A stretch of 64,000 nucleotides of DNA from Lachnospiraceae bacterium (GTDB lineage: Bacteria > Bacillota > Clostridia > Lachnospirales > Lachnospiraceae). Below, piece after piece: positions 7,401-16,196 of this stretch; positions within the stretch are counted from its first letter, which is position 1, and the number at the start of each line of letters is the position of its first letter. The position numbers and the translations under genes were made by a program. The notes beneath the pieces were generated by a model. It was not told where the DNA came from. It saw nothing but the letters and a program-made list of their open reading frames with translations, and did not search any database. The stretch lies in contig WRAQ01000012.1 of assembly GCA_009780115.1 (NCBI GenBank), forward strand, positions 1 through 64,000, written 5' to 3'.

Positions 7401-9212
7401 TTGAACAAATTGGACAAATCAAATTCTTCCCAAGCCGAAATCATGCTCGGCAACGCCGCTGTCGCCCGCGGGGCATATGAAGCCGGCGTAAAAGTAACAT
7501 CAGCATATCCTGGTACCCCCAGCACCGAAGTAAGTGAAAATATGGTTAAGTACAAGGATGAAGTTTATTGCGAATGGGCCCCGAATGAAAAAGTAGCGAT
7601 GGAAGTTGTCATCGGCGCTTCCCAGAGTGGTGCAAGGGCAATGACAGTAATGAAACATGTTGGTGTTAATGTCGCTGCCGACCCTTTATTTACCATTGCT
7701 TATAGCGGTGTTAACGGCGGTTTGGTTTTATTTGTTGCCGACGACCCCGGTATTTACAGCTCGCAAAATGAGCAGGATACCCGTTTGGTCGCCCGCGCCG
7801 GAATGGTTCCGGTTATCGAGCCGTCCGACAGTGAAGAAGCTCGAATCTTTACCAAACGCGCTTTTGAGTTATCTGAAAAATATGACACTCCTGTCATAGT
7901 GCGTTCAACGACACGCCTGTCACATTCACAAGGGCTGGTAAATCCGGAGCCGCGAGTCGAACCTCCCAATAAACCTTATGTTCGTGATGTTGCCAAAAAT
8001 GTTATGGTGCCGATGAATGCCCGCCCCCGCCACTTAGCTGTTGAAGAGCGGATGAAACGGCTTGCCAACGACAGCAATTCCCTTGATTTACATAAAGTCA
8101 CCTATAGTGATGAAAAAATCCTGGTGAAAAATGCTGACGGGGCCGGCCTTTCGGAAATGAAAGTTGGTGTAATCACCAGCGGAATCCCTTATCAATATGT
8201 CCGTGAAGGATTGCCGGGTGCTTCGATATTGAAGCTTGGAATGGTTCATCCCCTGCCGCGCCGTTTAATCGAAGAATTTGCATCAAAAGTTGACCGCCTT
8301 TATATATTTGAAGAATTAGAACCGTTTGTAGAAGAACAGGTCCGTTCATGGGGAATTGATTGTATCGGTAAAGAAATTTTCTCAATTCGCGGCGAATATA
8401 GTATTCAGATTATCAAAAAAGAAATCCTTGGGGAAAAAGTAGAATTTGATACTCCGGAAGTTGTTCCCGGCCGGCCGCCGATTCTTTGCCCCGGCTGCTC
8501 ACACCGCAGTGCTTATTCAGTTATGAAAAAACTTAAGCTTCATGCTGCCGGTGATATCGGCTGTTATACCCTTGGTGCTTTCGCACCGCTTAATGTAATG
8601 GATACCTGCGTTTGCATGGGTTCAAGTATTTCGACCCTCCACGGAATGGAAAAAGCGCAAGGCCGTGAATATATTAAGGACTGGGTTGCGGTTATCGGTG
8701 ATTCAACCTTCCTTCATACCGGCGTTAATTCACTGATGAATATGACTTATAACGATGCAACCGGAACGGTGGTTATCCTTGATAATTCAACCACCGGAAT
8801 GACCGGGCATCAGCACCATCCCGGTACCGGTGTGAGTTTGATGGGCGACCCGGCTTATGTGATTGATATTGCCGCCGTCTGCCGTTCAATGGGGGTTAAT
8901 TATGTATATGAAATCGATGCCTATGACCTTGACCTGCTGGAAAAAACTTTAAAAGAAGAAGTTGCCCGTGATGCTGTTTCGGTTATCATTGTCAAGTCAC
9001 CTTGCGCGCTTCTTAAAGATTTCGTACCAAAAGGCAAATGTGCTGTTATCGCTGACAAATGTGTCAAATGCGGACTCTGTATTGAACCCGCCTGTCCGGC
9101 AATGCGCAAACAAAAAGACGGCCTTATTGAAATCGACCAGGTAGCATGTAATGGTTGTGGTTTGTGTAAAGACCTGTGCAAGTTTGATGCAATAAGCTTT
9201 ACCCCAAATTAA
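7401..9212 (+). CDS. iorA: Indolepyruvate:ferredoxin oxidoreductase, alpha subunit
   Basis: The 603-residue large subunit of indolepyruvate ferredoxin oxidoreductase, which oxidatively decarboxylates arylpyruvates from aromatic amino acid transamination to aryl-acetyl-CoA and reduces ferredoxin; the enzyme is oxygen-sensitive and typical of anaerobes. The N-terminal pyrimidine-binding domain has SAYPGTPSTEV; the TPP domain has GDIGCYTLG and GDSTFLHTG with NSLMNMTYND. Two [4Fe-4S] motifs close the protein: CVKCGLCIEPACP and CNGCGLCKDLC. The start is a TTG at 7401 behind GAAAGGTG (7385-7392). iorB follows after a 43-base gap. All expected cofactor residues appear intact. Confidence 0.95.
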   Translation: MNKLDKSNSSQAEIMLGNAAVARGAYEAGVKVTSAYPGTPSTEVSENMVKYKDEVYCEWAPNEKVAMEVVIGASQSGARAMTVMKHVGVNVAADPLFTIAYSGVNGGLVLFVADDPGIYSSQNEQDTRLVARAGMVPVIEPSDSEEARIFTKRAFELSEKYDTPVIVRSTTRLSHSQGLVNPEPRVEPPNKPYVRDVAKNVMVPMNARPRHLAVEERMKRLANDSNSLDLHKVTYSDEKILVKNADGAGLSEMKVGVITSGIPYQYVREGLPGASILKLGMVHPLPRRLIEEFASKVDRLYIFEELEPFVEEQVRSWGIDCIGKEIFSIRGEYSIQIIKKEILGEKVEFDTPEVVPGRPPILCPGCSHRSAYSVMKKLKLHAAGDIGCYTLGAFAPLNVMDTCVCMGSSISTLHGMEKAQGREYIKDWVAVIGDSTFLHTGVNSLMNMTYNDATGTVVILDNSTTGMTGHQHHPGTGVSLMGDPAYVIDIAAVCRSMGVNYVYEIDAYDLDLLEKTLKEEVARDAVSVIIVKSPCALLKDFVPKGKCAVIADKCVKCGLCIEPACPAMRKQKDGLIEIDQVACNGCGLCKDLCKFDAISFTPN

Positions 9213-9255
9213 ATAAATATAAATAACAGGTGTTATTTAATAATAGGAGAAATTA

Positions 9256-9825
9256 ATGCAAACGAAAAATATCATGATCGTCGGTGTCGGCGGTCAAGGA
9301 ACCCTACTTACCAGCCGTATCCTCGGCGGCATCGCCCAACTTGCCGGTTATGATGTCAAAGTATCTGAAGTTCACGGAATGGCTCAACGCGGCGGAAGTG
9401 TCGTTACCTATGTCCGTTACGGTGATTCGGTTGCCGAACCCTTAGTCGAAGAAGGCCAGGCCGATATTTTGATTGCTTTTGAGCGGCTTGAAGCAATGCG
9501 GTATATCCATTTCCTGAAAAAAGACGGGATTTTGGTCTTAAACGACCAGCGTATTGACCCTGTGACTGTTATCACCGGGGCATTTGAATACCCTGAAGAT
9601 ATCGTTGAAAAGCTGAAAGCGCGCCGGACAGTCGTTTCTATTGATGCACAGTCTGCCGCGATTGGTTTGGGTAATGCCCGCGTTTTTAATTCCGTTATCA
9701 TCGGTTTAGTTGCCAAAAATCTGGAATTTTCAAAAGACGACTGGCTTGGTATTATTGAAAAAACTGTGCCGGCGAAAATGATTGATATCAATAAAGAAGC
9801 GTTTTTGTTAGGTTACGCAGTATGA
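9256..9825 (+). CDS. iorB: Indolepyruvate:ferredoxin oxidoreductase, beta subunit
   Basis: The 189-residue small subunit that pairs with IorA; it belongs to the gamma-domain family of 2-oxoacid:ferredoxin oxidoreductases. The N-terminal GVGGQGTLLTSRILG and the segment EVHGMAQRGGSVVTYVRYG are hallmarks. Start ATG 9256 follows AGGAG at 9245. Length is normal. Co-transcription with iorA is very likely; the next gene, a CoA ligase, could activate the corresponding arylacetates. Confidence 0.95.
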   Translation: MQTKNIMIVGVGGQGTLLTSRILGGIAQLAGYDVKVSEVHGMAQRGGSVVTYVRYGDSVAEPLVEEGQADILIAFERLEAMRYIHFLKKDGILVLNDQRIDPVTVITGAFEYPEDIVEKLKARRTVVSIDAQSAAIGLGNARVFNSVIIGLVAKNLEFSKDDWLGIIEKTVPAKMIDINKEAFLLGYAV

Positions 9826-9839
9826 TATTGATTAAATGA

Positions 9840-9976
9840 GCAAATGGAAAATGAACTTTGTAGACGGGCTTTGGAAAACGTCGTTACTTAGGCGGCGTAT
9901 TGTGATGCATTAGTAACGTAACGTTTTACATAGAACGAAAGTGTTCCGACAACAAAGTTACATTGTTCCAGCTTGC
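9840..9976 (+). repeat. Family 1 structured repeat, copy B
   Basis: Very similar to copy A at 806-943. Arms: GCAA (9840-9843) with TTGC (9973-9976), AACTTTGT (9854-9861) with ACAAAGTT (9952-9959), AAAACGT (9875-9881) with ACGTTTT (9921-9927), GTTACT (9883-9888) with AGTAAC (9912-9917). The CACTTTGT/ACAAAGTG pair of copy A has become AACTTTGT/ACAAAGTT here, a compensatory change that keeps the stem. The small GAAA-capped hairpin also changes on both sides (GC/GC to AC/GT). It ends about 27 bases before the next gene's ribosome binding site. Confidence 0.85.
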
Positions 9977-10020
9977 GGAATATAGCTTTTTACATAAGTA
10001 TCAAGAAAGGAACCACACAA

Positions 10021-11316
10021 GTGATTTGGAACGAAACTAAAGAATGTATGAGCCGTGACGAAATGACAGCCCTGCAAAGTGCAAGACTTAACAAAGTAGT
10101 TAACCGGGTCTATCATAACGTTGAATATTATCGTAAAAAAATGCAGCAAGCCGGCTTAGAACCCGGTGATATAAACGGAATCGAAGATATCGAAAAACTA
10201 CCTTTCACCAACAAAGACGATTTGCGTGATACCTACCCATACGGCCTTTTTGCTGCCCCACAGTCCGAAATTGTCCGTATCCATGCAAGTTCCGGCACAA
10301 CCGGAAAGGCTACGGTGGTTGGTTATACCCGCCGTGACATTGATGTCTGGTCGGAGTGTGTTGCCCGCGCCCTGACAATGGCCGGTGTTGGCAAAGGAAG
10401 TACCATTCAGGTTGCTTATGGTTATGGTTTATTTACCGGCGGCCTTGGCGCCCACTATGGTGCCGAACATCTTGGTGCGACCGTTATTCCCATGTCAACC
10501 GGGAATACCAAAAAGCTGACTACGATGATGGAAGACCTTGGTGCGACCTCAATTGCCTGTACCCCTTCTTATCTATTACATATCGCCGAAACTCTCGAAG
10601 CCGAAGGCCGGATTCCCAACATCAAACTTAAATCAGCTATCTGCGGTGCCGAACCGTGGACCGAAGCAATGCGGATTCAGATTGAAGAAAAATTACATAT
10701 CAGTGCCCATGATATCTATGGGCTTTCCGAAATCATGGGGCCGGGTGTTGCTTGTGACTGTATTTATCATACCGGCTTACATATTTATGAAGACCATTTC
10801 TTACCGGAAATAGTTTCCCCTGAAACATTAAAAGCGATTGCCGATGGTGAAACCGGCGAATTAGTTTTTACTACCTTAACAAAAGAAGGAATCCCGTTAA
10901 TCCGCTACCGGACAAAAGATTTGACTAGTATCGGTTATGACAAATGCGAATGCGGCCGCACCCTGGCCCGCATCAGCCGCTTTAAAGGCCGCTCTGATGA
11001 TATGCTGATTATTCGCGGAGTAAATGTTTTCCCTTCTCAAATCGAAGCCGCCTTATTGGAAATGGGCGAAACTTCACCGCATTATATTATGGAAGTAGAC
11101 CGGATTGACAATCTTGACATTTTAGAAGTAAAAGTCGAAGTTGAAGACCGTTATTTTTCAGATGAAATTAGGGCGCTTGAGTCCTTAACCCGGAAAATTG
11201 AGCGGACGATACGTGATGCGATTGGCCTTGCGGTTAAGGTCAAACTTGTTGAACCGAAGTCAATTGAGCGAAGTATGGGTAAAGCAGTCCGCGTTATTGA
11301 TAAAAGGAAGCTGTAG
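10021..11316 (+). CDS. paaK: Phenylacetate-CoA ligase family protein
   Basis: A 431-residue ATP-dependent acyl-adenylating enzyme that couples phenylacetate or a related arylacetate to CoA. The P-loop-like HASSGTTGKATVVGYT, the YGLSEIMGPGVA motif and the C-terminal GRSDDMLIIRGVNVFPSQIE are those of PaaK. The start is GTG 10021, eight bases after AAGGAA, giving the usual beginning IWNETKECMSRDEM; a TTG start 48 bases upstream would fall inside the family 1 repeat. With iorAB upstream and an ACT protein downstream this matches the arylpyruvate/arylacetate clusters common in anaerobic Clostridia, where energy conservation through acyl-CoA is inferred. Confidence 0.92.
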   Translation: MIWNETKECMSRDEMTALQSARLNKVVNRVYHNVEYYRKKMQQAGLEPGDINGIEDIEKLPFTNKDDLRDTYPYGLFAAPQSEIVRIHASSGTTGKATVVGYTRRDIDVWSECVARALTMAGVGKGSTIQVAYGYGLFTGGLGAHYGAEHLGATVIPMSTGNTKKLTTMMEDLGATSIACTPSYLLHIAETLEAEGRIPNIKLKSAICGAEPWTEAMRIQIEEKLHISAHDIYGLSEIMGPGVACDCIYHTGLHIYEDHFLPEIVSPETLKAIADGETGELVFTTLTKEGIPLIRYRTKDLTSIGYDKCECGRTLARISRFKGRSDDMLIIRGVNVFPSQIEAALLEMGETSPHYIMEVDRIDNLDILEVKVEVEDRYFSDEIRALESLTRKIERTIRDAIGLAVKVKLVEPKSIERSMGKAVRVIDKRKL

Positions 11317-11317
11317 A

Positions 11318-11371
11318 ATCGGAAGGAAAATAAGCGGCGGCGTAGCAGGCATTTGTTTTCACCCGATTCGT
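11318..11371 (+). other. Inverted repeat between the ligase and ACT genes
   Basis: AATCGG and CCGATT arms with inner GAAAA/TTTTC enclose about 25 bases (11318-11371); a short perfect hairpin AGGCC-gaa-GGCCT follows around 11380-11392. No T-tract follows, so this is more likely an intercistronic structure than a terminator. Confidence 0.35.
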
Positions 11372-11436
11372 CAACGATAGGCCGAAGGCCTAGAGTTTGC
11401 AGTGATTGAGATATAGCGTAGTGGAGAAAGGAAAAT

Positions 11437-11841
11437 ATGAAACAACTATCAGTTTTTTTAGAAAACCGTGAAGGCAGACTTTCAGATGTTTTACGAATAT
11501 TAGCTGAAAATAATATTAATATTTTGTCATTGAGCCTGGCCGATACCAGTGAATACGGGATGCTCCGCCTTCTTGTTTCCGAACCGGAGGCAGGAAGAAA
11601 AGCTTTGCGTGAACAAGATTTATCCGCGACCCTAACCGAAATACTGGCGGTTAAAATGCCTCATGAGGTTGGTTCACTTCAAAGAATCCTTACTATTCTT
11701 TGTGATGCCGGCATAAATATTGAGTATATGTATGCATTATGCACCGGAACTTCCGAAGCGGCCCTTGCCATCAAAACCTCTGACCCGGAAGTCGCTTTAA
11801 ATGTTTTAGAGCGGTCGGGAGTAGATATGTTTATAATTTAG
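11437..11841 (+). CDS. Tandem ACT domain protein
   Basis: A 134-residue protein made of two ACT domains and nothing else. The first begins QLSVFLENREGRLSDVLRILAENNINILSLSLAD, the second HEVGSLQRILTILCDAGINIEYMYAL, each with the beta-alpha-beta start and glycine where small molecules bind. Such double-ACT proteins bind amino acids and usually accompany paaK/ior genes, so a sensor or modulator for aromatic amino acids or arylacetates is the best guess. Start ATG follows AGAAAGGAAA. It probably ends the ior-paaK transcript. Confidence 0.85.
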   Translation: MKQLSVFLENREGRLSDVLRILAENNINILSLSLADTSEYGMLRLLVSEPEAGRKALREQDLSATLTEILAVKMPHEVGSLQRILTILCDAGINIEYMYALCTGTSEAALAIKTSDPEVALNVLERSGVDMFII

Positions 11842-11890
11842 CCATTGCCCGATTTTGCTATGCAAAATTTCGCTTTGGCAGAGCGCAATA

Positions 11891-11953
11891 TGGATTTTTA
11901 TCAAAATTAATCTAGGGGAGTAAACTTCCCATCTTAATTTTAATAAAAATCCG
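11891..11953. other. Long palindrome in the ACT-rho gap
   Basis: GGATTTTTAT and ATAAAAATCC arms, with inner AAAATTAA/TTAATTTT and GGGGA/TTCCC, make an almost complete palindrome of about 60 bases. It may act as a transcription end for both sides, but no T-tract of more than four follows. A second short hairpin TTTTGC-tat-GCAAAA lies at about 11853-11867. Confidence 0.45.
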
Positions 11954-11979
11954 CATGTCTAAACTGTATAAAAATAAGC

Positions 11980-12008
11980 TTGCAAAATAGATAGGAGTTG
12001 TGTATAAT
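11980..12008 (+). promoter_or_regulatory. Sigma-A promoter of rho
   Basis: TTGCAA (11980-11985), exactly 17 bases, then a consensus TATAAT (12003-12008). It leaves a rho leader of about 120 bases, where autogenous control of rho is known in other bacteria; I see no leader peptide. Confidence 0.65.
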
Positions 12009-12136
12009 ACATTTGACACAATATAAATAGTAACTGTTCACAGCACTATAAATGACAATCACGGGTATCCCCGAATTATGAATCCAAATAAAAAATTGAC
12101 CATTATTATTTTTATAAATTAAGATAGGAGCTTTTT

Positions 12137-13567
12137 ATGAGGGAAAGATACGAATCGTTAGGGGTAGCTGATTTAAAAGCTATCGCTAAATCCAGAGGCC
12201 TTAAAGGCATTTCTTTGCTGAAAAAAGCAGAAGTTGTTGAACTAATGCTGCAAGAAGACGTAAAAGACAAACAGGAAAAAGAGCGTCAGGAGCAAGAAAA
12301 GCGTGAAAAAGCCAAACAATTCGTAGAAAACAAAAAGAAAATAGAACCAAGAGCCAGCCAGGCTAATACCGAAAAAGGCGAAACCGCGCCAAGCTTAAGT
12401 GAAAGGCCGGAAAGACGTGAAGATTTCCAGACCGAGCTGGATAGCGGTATTATTGCCCATGGAATATTGGAAGTAATGCCTGATGGTTACGGTTTTATCC
12501 GTTGTGAAAACTATCTGCCGGGTGAACGCGACGTATACGTTGCGCCAAGCCAAATCCGCCGTTTTGGTTTAAAAACCGGTGATATATTGGAAGGGACAAC
12601 GCGGATTAAAACCCAGGGTGAAAAGTTCGCCGCTTTATTAATTGTCCGGACCATCAATGGTTATAGCCCCGAAGTGGCGGGTACCCGTTACAATTTCGAA
12701 GATATGACTCCGATTTTCCCCAATGAGCGCCTGAAATTAGAAATGCCCGGTGCAAGTGTTGCGATGCGGATTATGGATTTAATCAGCCCGGTTGGCAAAG
12801 GCCAGCGGGGAATGATTGTTTCCCCGCCGAAGGCCGGAAAGACGACTTTATTAAAAGATGTTGCCCGTTCGGTCAAACGGAATAATCCGGATGCACATTT
12901 GATTATTTTGCTGATTGACGAACGTCCCGAGGAAGTGACCGATATCCGCGAAGCAATTGAAGGGCCGAATGTTGAAGTTATTTATTCAACTTTTGATGAA
13001 CTTCCCGAACACCACAAACGAGTATCGGAAATGGTTATCGAACGTGGCCGCCGTCTGGTTGAACATGGCCGCGACGTAGTGATTTTGATTGACAGTATCA
13101 CCCGCCTTACCCGTGCTTACAACCAAGTCGTCCCGCCAAGCGGCCGGACACTTTCCGGCGGCCTTGACCCGGCGGCTTTGCATATGCCGAAACGCTTCTT
13201 TGGCGCAGCGCGAAATATGCGTGAGGGCGGTTCTTTGACGGTTCTTGCAACCGCTTTAGTTGAAACCGGCAGCAAAATGGATGATGTTGTTTATGAAGAA
13301 TTTAAAGGTACCGGCAATATGGAATTGATTCTCGACCGGAAATTGCAGGAAAGAAGAATCTTCCCGGCAATAGATATACCAAAATCCGGCACAAGAAGAG
13401 AAGATTTACTGCTTGCTGTTGACGAGCTTGAAGCGATTAATATTATTCGCAAAGCCTTAAACGGCTTAAAACCCGAAGAATCGGTTGACCGTATCCTTGA
13501 TATGTTCTCGAAAACGCGGAACAACCAGGAGTTTGTCAATATGGTGAAAAAGATTAAGTTTATTTAA
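12137..13567 (+). CDS. rho: Transcription termination factor Rho
   Basis: A 476-residue hexameric RNA helicase that ends transcription at rut-containing RNAs. In order: Rho_N helix domain ([23 protein letters not shown]), a charged insertion of roughly 60 residues rich in E, K and Q (about 45-105), the cold-shock-like RNA-binding domain with DGYGFIR, and the RecA-type ATPase with [11 protein letters not shown] (Walker A) and [17 protein letters not shown] (Walker B). The charged insertion is longer than in E. coli Rho, as in several Clostridia. Start ATG 12137 behind AGGAG. Followed by rpmE, the usual order in this class. Confidence 0.97.
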   Translation: MRERYESLGVADLKAIAKSRGLKGISLLKKAEVVELMLQEDVKDKQEKERQEQEKREKAKQFVENKKKIEPRASQANTEKGETAPSLSERPERREDFQTELDSGIIAHGILEVMPDGYGFIRCENYLPGERDVYVAPSQIRRFGLKTGDILEGTTRIKTQGEKFAALLIVRTINGYSPEVAGTRYNFEDMTPIFPNERLKLEMPGASVAMRIMDLISPVGKGQRGMIVSPPKAGKTTLLKDVARSVKRNNPDAHLIILLIDERPEEVTDIREAIEGPNVEVIYSTFDELPEHHKRVSEMVIERGRRLVEHGRDVVILIDSITRLTRAYNQVVPPSGRTLSGGLDPAALHMPKRFFGAARNMREGGSLTVLATALVETGSKMDDVVYEEFKGTGNMELILDRKLQERRIFPAIDIPKSGTRREDLLLAVDELEAINIIRKALNGLKPEESVDRILDMFSKTRNNQEFVNMVKKIKFI

Positions 13568-13682
13568 TGTAGTCAGGCAATAAACACTTTCAATTGCTAG
13601 GGTCTAATGCACATTTTATTTGGGTAGAAGGCGGCTTAATGCAATTTCGAGTTGTTTTGCTTCATTCTTTAAAATATTTAAC

Positions 13683-13711
13683 TTGCATGTCTTAGAAACC
13701 TGTGATAAACT
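13683..13711 (+). promoter_or_regulatory. Sigma-A promoter of rpmE
   Basis: TTGCAT (13683-13688), 17 bases, TAAACT (13706-13711). A small GGTC/GACC hairpin lies at about 13718-13731, between the start site and the gene. The rho-rpmE gap shows no clear terminator. Confidence 0.5.
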
Positions 13712-13759
13712 GATAAAGGTCGTTTTTGACCGTTAGTGATTAAATGAGAGGTAAGAAAA

Positions 13760-13966
13760 ATGAAAGAAGGAATCCATCCCAACTATAAACAAGCCCCTGT
13801 GCGCTGCAACTGCGGTAACGAATTTACGACCGGTTCAACCAAAGGTGAAATCCGGACGGAAATTTGCTCTGCCTGCCATCCTTTTTATACCGGACAGCAG
13901 AAAGTTGCCCAAGCCCGCGGCCGGATTGATAAATTCAACCGTAAGTACGGTGTGGCGAACCAGTAA
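13760..13966 (+). CDS. rpmE: 50S ribosomal protein L31, zinc-binding type
   Basis: A 68-residue ribosomal protein of the large subunit. Cysteines in RCNCGNEF and [11 protein letters not shown] form the CxC...CxxC zinc site, so this is the zinc-containing paralogue (RpmE) rather than the Zur-regulated zinc-free form. Start ATG follows AGAGGTAAG. The gene has its own likely promoter and a good terminator behind it. Confidence 0.95.
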   Translation: MKEGIHPNYKQAPVRCNCGNEFTTGSTKGEIRTEICSACHPFYTGQQKVAQARGRIDKFNRKYGVANQ

Positions 13967-14064
13967 TATATTCAGTTAAACTTTCGGTTTAACTAGAAAT
14001 GCACACAAATCGTAAAGATACGATTTGTCGCTTACACAAACCGCACAAATGCGATTTGGCGTTT

Positions 14065-14093
14065 AAGTTGAGACAGGTTTGTCTCAACTTTTT
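14065..14093 (+). terminator. Rho-independent terminator of rpmE
   Basis: AAGTTGAGACA (14065-14075) pairs perfectly with TGTCTCAACTT (14080-14090) over a four-base loop and runs into TTTTT. Two weaker hairpins (GTTAAAC/GTTTAAC at about 13977-13993 and CAAATCGTA/TACGATTTG around 14006-14028) lie between the stop and this terminator. Confidence 0.8.
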
Positions 14094-14202
14094 ATGTACA
14101 AGGTTAAAACGTGAAGGGTCTATCTAAGGTGTTGGCTCCCTACCGCAAAGCGGAGGTTTAGCCCTGACATCAAAAAACTAGACTTCATGCAAGGAGCTTA
14201 TT

Positions 14203-15204
14203 ATGGCACGAAAAAAGCGCAATCACTCTTCAGGAATCGGCGGTCAAGCCGTTTTAGAAGGGGTAATGATGAAAAACAAAGATGATTATGCCGTAGCTAT
14301 CCGCAAGTCAGATGGTGAAGTTGAACTGGACGTCGATTTCTATAAAGGGGTCCTTGCGGGAAAACTAATCAAAAAAATGCCGTTTTTCCGGGGCATTTTT
14401 AATTTTATTGATTCAATGATATTAGGGACCCGGTTGATTAATTATTCAGCATCATTTTATGTTGATGATGAGATGGAACCGACGAAATTCGACAAAGTTA
14501 TGGATAAGATTTTTAAGGGTAGAGGTGAAAAAGTATTGATGGGCTTAACGACTATCATTGCGGTTTTACTTGCAGTCGGAATTTTTATCCTCTTGCCGTT
14601 TTATATTTCGGATTGGTTTAAAGGCTTTATTAATAATACTTCATTGGTTTTGATTCTTGAAGGCATATTGCGGATTTCGATATTTATACTATATGTCGCC
14701 GCAATCAGTTTGATGAAAGATATCAGGCGCCTTTATGCTTATCATGGCGCTGAACATAAATGTATCAACTGTATTGAAAAAGGGCGCCCCCTAACTACCC
14801 GTGACGTAATGCGTTCGTCCCGGCTTCACCGCCGCTGCGGCACCAGTTTTATGTTTTTTGTCATTTTCGTCAGCATTATCATCTTTTTCTTTATCCGGGT
14901 TGATAATATCTGGTTAAGAGCCGGGTTACGGGTTGCTTTAATTCCGGTAATCGCGGGCATTTCTTATGAAATTATCCGTTGGGCGGGCCGGAGCGACAAT
15001 ATTTTGGTCAAAATCTTATCAGCCCCGGGGATGTTAATCCAACGCCTAACGACCAAGGAGCCTGATGAAGGAATGATTGAAGTCGCGATTCAGGCCGTGG
15101 AAGCTATTTTTGACTGGAAAGTTTATTTGAAAGAAACTTTTGACTATGATATAGATGAATCATGGCTCGAAGCTGAAAATGAGGGTTTTGATGACAATAG
15201 GTGA
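14203..15204 (+). CDS. DUF1385 (YqhQ-like) membrane protein
   Basis: A 333-residue DUF1385 family protein, conserved across Firmicutes and of uncertain biochemical role. The N-terminal GIGGQAVLEGVMMKN and the central AYHGAEHKCINCIEKGRPLT with RLHRRCGTSFMF are the family signatures; the His and Cys residues look like a metal site. Four hydrophobic segments are visible (VLMGLTTIIAVLLAVGIFILL, LILEGILRISIFILYVAAI, FMFFVIFVSIIIFFFI, LRVALIPVIAGI). It sits between rpmE and prmC as in many Clostridia, which argues for a housekeeping role but does not define it. Start ATG follows AAGGAG. Confidence 0.9.
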   Translation: MARKKRNHSSGIGGQAVLEGVMMKNKDDYAVAIRKSDGEVELDVDFYKGVLAGKLIKKMPFFRGIFNFIDSMILGTRLINYSASFYVDDEMEPTKFDKVMDKIFKGRGEKVLMGLTTIIAVLLAVGIFILLPFYISDWFKGFINNTSLVLILEGILRISIFILYVAAISLMKDIRRLYAYHGAEHKCINCIEKGRPLTTRDVMRSSRLHRRCGTSFMFFVIFVSIIIFFFIRVDNIWLRAGLRVALIPVIAGISYEIIRWAGRSDNILVKILSAPGMLIQRLTTKEPDEGMIEVAIQAVEAIFDWKVYLKETFDYDIDESWLEAENEGFDDNR

Positions 15205-15234
15205 GTTATATAGCCGATTAACGCTCGAAAAATT

Positions 15235-16092
15235 ATGAAATATCATAAATTATATGAAATAGGAAAAAATAAATTAATCGCTGCTGGGATTTTAGAAGCC
15301 GAACTGGACTCCCGCCTTCTTTTAGAAGCAGTATGCGGGACCAGCAAACATGATTTATTAGTGAACGGTGAGCGTGAGTTAAGTGCCGGACAAATACAAA
15401 CTTATGTAAACCATATTAACAAACGTGAAAATCGCATTCCGCTTCAATATATTCTCGGTGAACAGGAATTTATGGGCCTTAAGTTTCTTGTTACCCCTGA
15501 TACCTTAATTCCCCGTCAAGATACCGAAACACTAGTTGAAGAAGTAAAGCGCCATCTTCATGACGGCCAGACAATTCTTGATATGTGTACCGGTACCGGC
15601 TGTATCTTATTGAGCCTGCTATATTACTCAAATAACTGTCTTGGCTGGGGTGTGGATATATCGGCGGCCGCTTTAGATGTTGCCGGAAGAAACGAAGAGC
15701 GAATTGCTTCGTTACCGCGCCCTGCCCCTCCGATAAAACCGGTTAAATGGATAAAAAGCGACCTATTTAGTGAGATTAGCGGACAGTTTGATATTATCGT
15801 TTCTAACCCCCCCTATATTCCGACGGCAACAATTGGCACCCTGATGCCGGAGGTATGTGAACACGAACCGCATCTTGCCCTTGATGGCAAGCAGGACGGC
15901 CTTTATTTTTACCGGAAAATCATTGACCAATCCAGTCAATATCTTAAACGCGGCGGAATGCTATTTTTGGAAATCGGCTGCGGCCAGGCAACTGATGTTA
16001 CCGCATTGATGGTTGAAAGAGGCTTTTATGACACGGTTGTCATAAAAGATCTTGCTGGCCATGATAGAGTGGTTTATTGTAATATTATTTGA
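15235..16092 (+). CDS. prmC: Release factor glutamine methyltransferase PrmC
   Basis: A 285-residue SAM-dependent methyltransferase that N5-methylates the glutamine of the GGQ motif in release factors RF1 and RF2. SAM-binding ILDMCTGTGCILLSLLYY and the catalytic NPPY (in DIIVSNPPYIPT) are intact, with the family helical N-domain ahead (DSRLLLEAVCG, PLQYILGEQEFMGL). The start ATG 15235 overlaps the stop of a 15-codon reading frame (15191-15238) that itself overlaps the end of the DUF1385 gene, so translation may be coupled. prfA, the enzyme's substrate, is the next gene. Confidence 0.95.
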   Translation: MKYHKLYEIGKNKLIAAGILEAELDSRLLLEAVCGTSKHDLLVNGERELSAGQIQTYVNHINKRENRIPLQYILGEQEFMGLKFLVTPDTLIPRQDTETLVEEVKRHLHDGQTILDMCTGTGCILLSLLYYSNNCLGWGVDISAAALDVAGRNEERIASLPRPAPPIKPVKWIKSDLFSEISGQFDIIVSNPPYIPTATIGTLMPEVCEHEPHLALDGKQDGLYFYRKIIDQSSQYLKRGGMLFLEIGCGQATDVTALMVERGFYDTVVIKDLAGHDRVVYCNII

Positions 16093-16125
16093 TGCGTATG
16101 AGTTTAAATCTTGAAGAAATACTAA

Positions 16126-16155
16126 AACGGGCTTATAATATTTTATAGTCCGTTA
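16126..16155 (+). other. Hairpin before prfA
   Basis: AACGG (about 16126) and CCGTT (about 16152) with an AT-rich loop containing TATAAT. It could be a weak terminator of prmC or promoter context for prfA; the two readings cannot be separated by eye. Confidence 0.25.
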
Positions 16156-16196
16156 CGAAATAAATCACATGTAATTTTCCAAACGAGGAGATAACT

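Noticed and set aside
9973..10020. Upstream TTG start for the CoA ligase
   Set aside because: The extra residues are encoded by the family 1 repeat and do not match the family; GTG 10021 has a good ribosome binding site.
14172..14181. A10-like tail AAAAAACTAG before the DUF1385 gene, resembling the tail of a preQ1-I riboswitch
   Set aside because: The bases before it do not form the required five-base stem and loop, and the gene behind it has no known link with queuosine.
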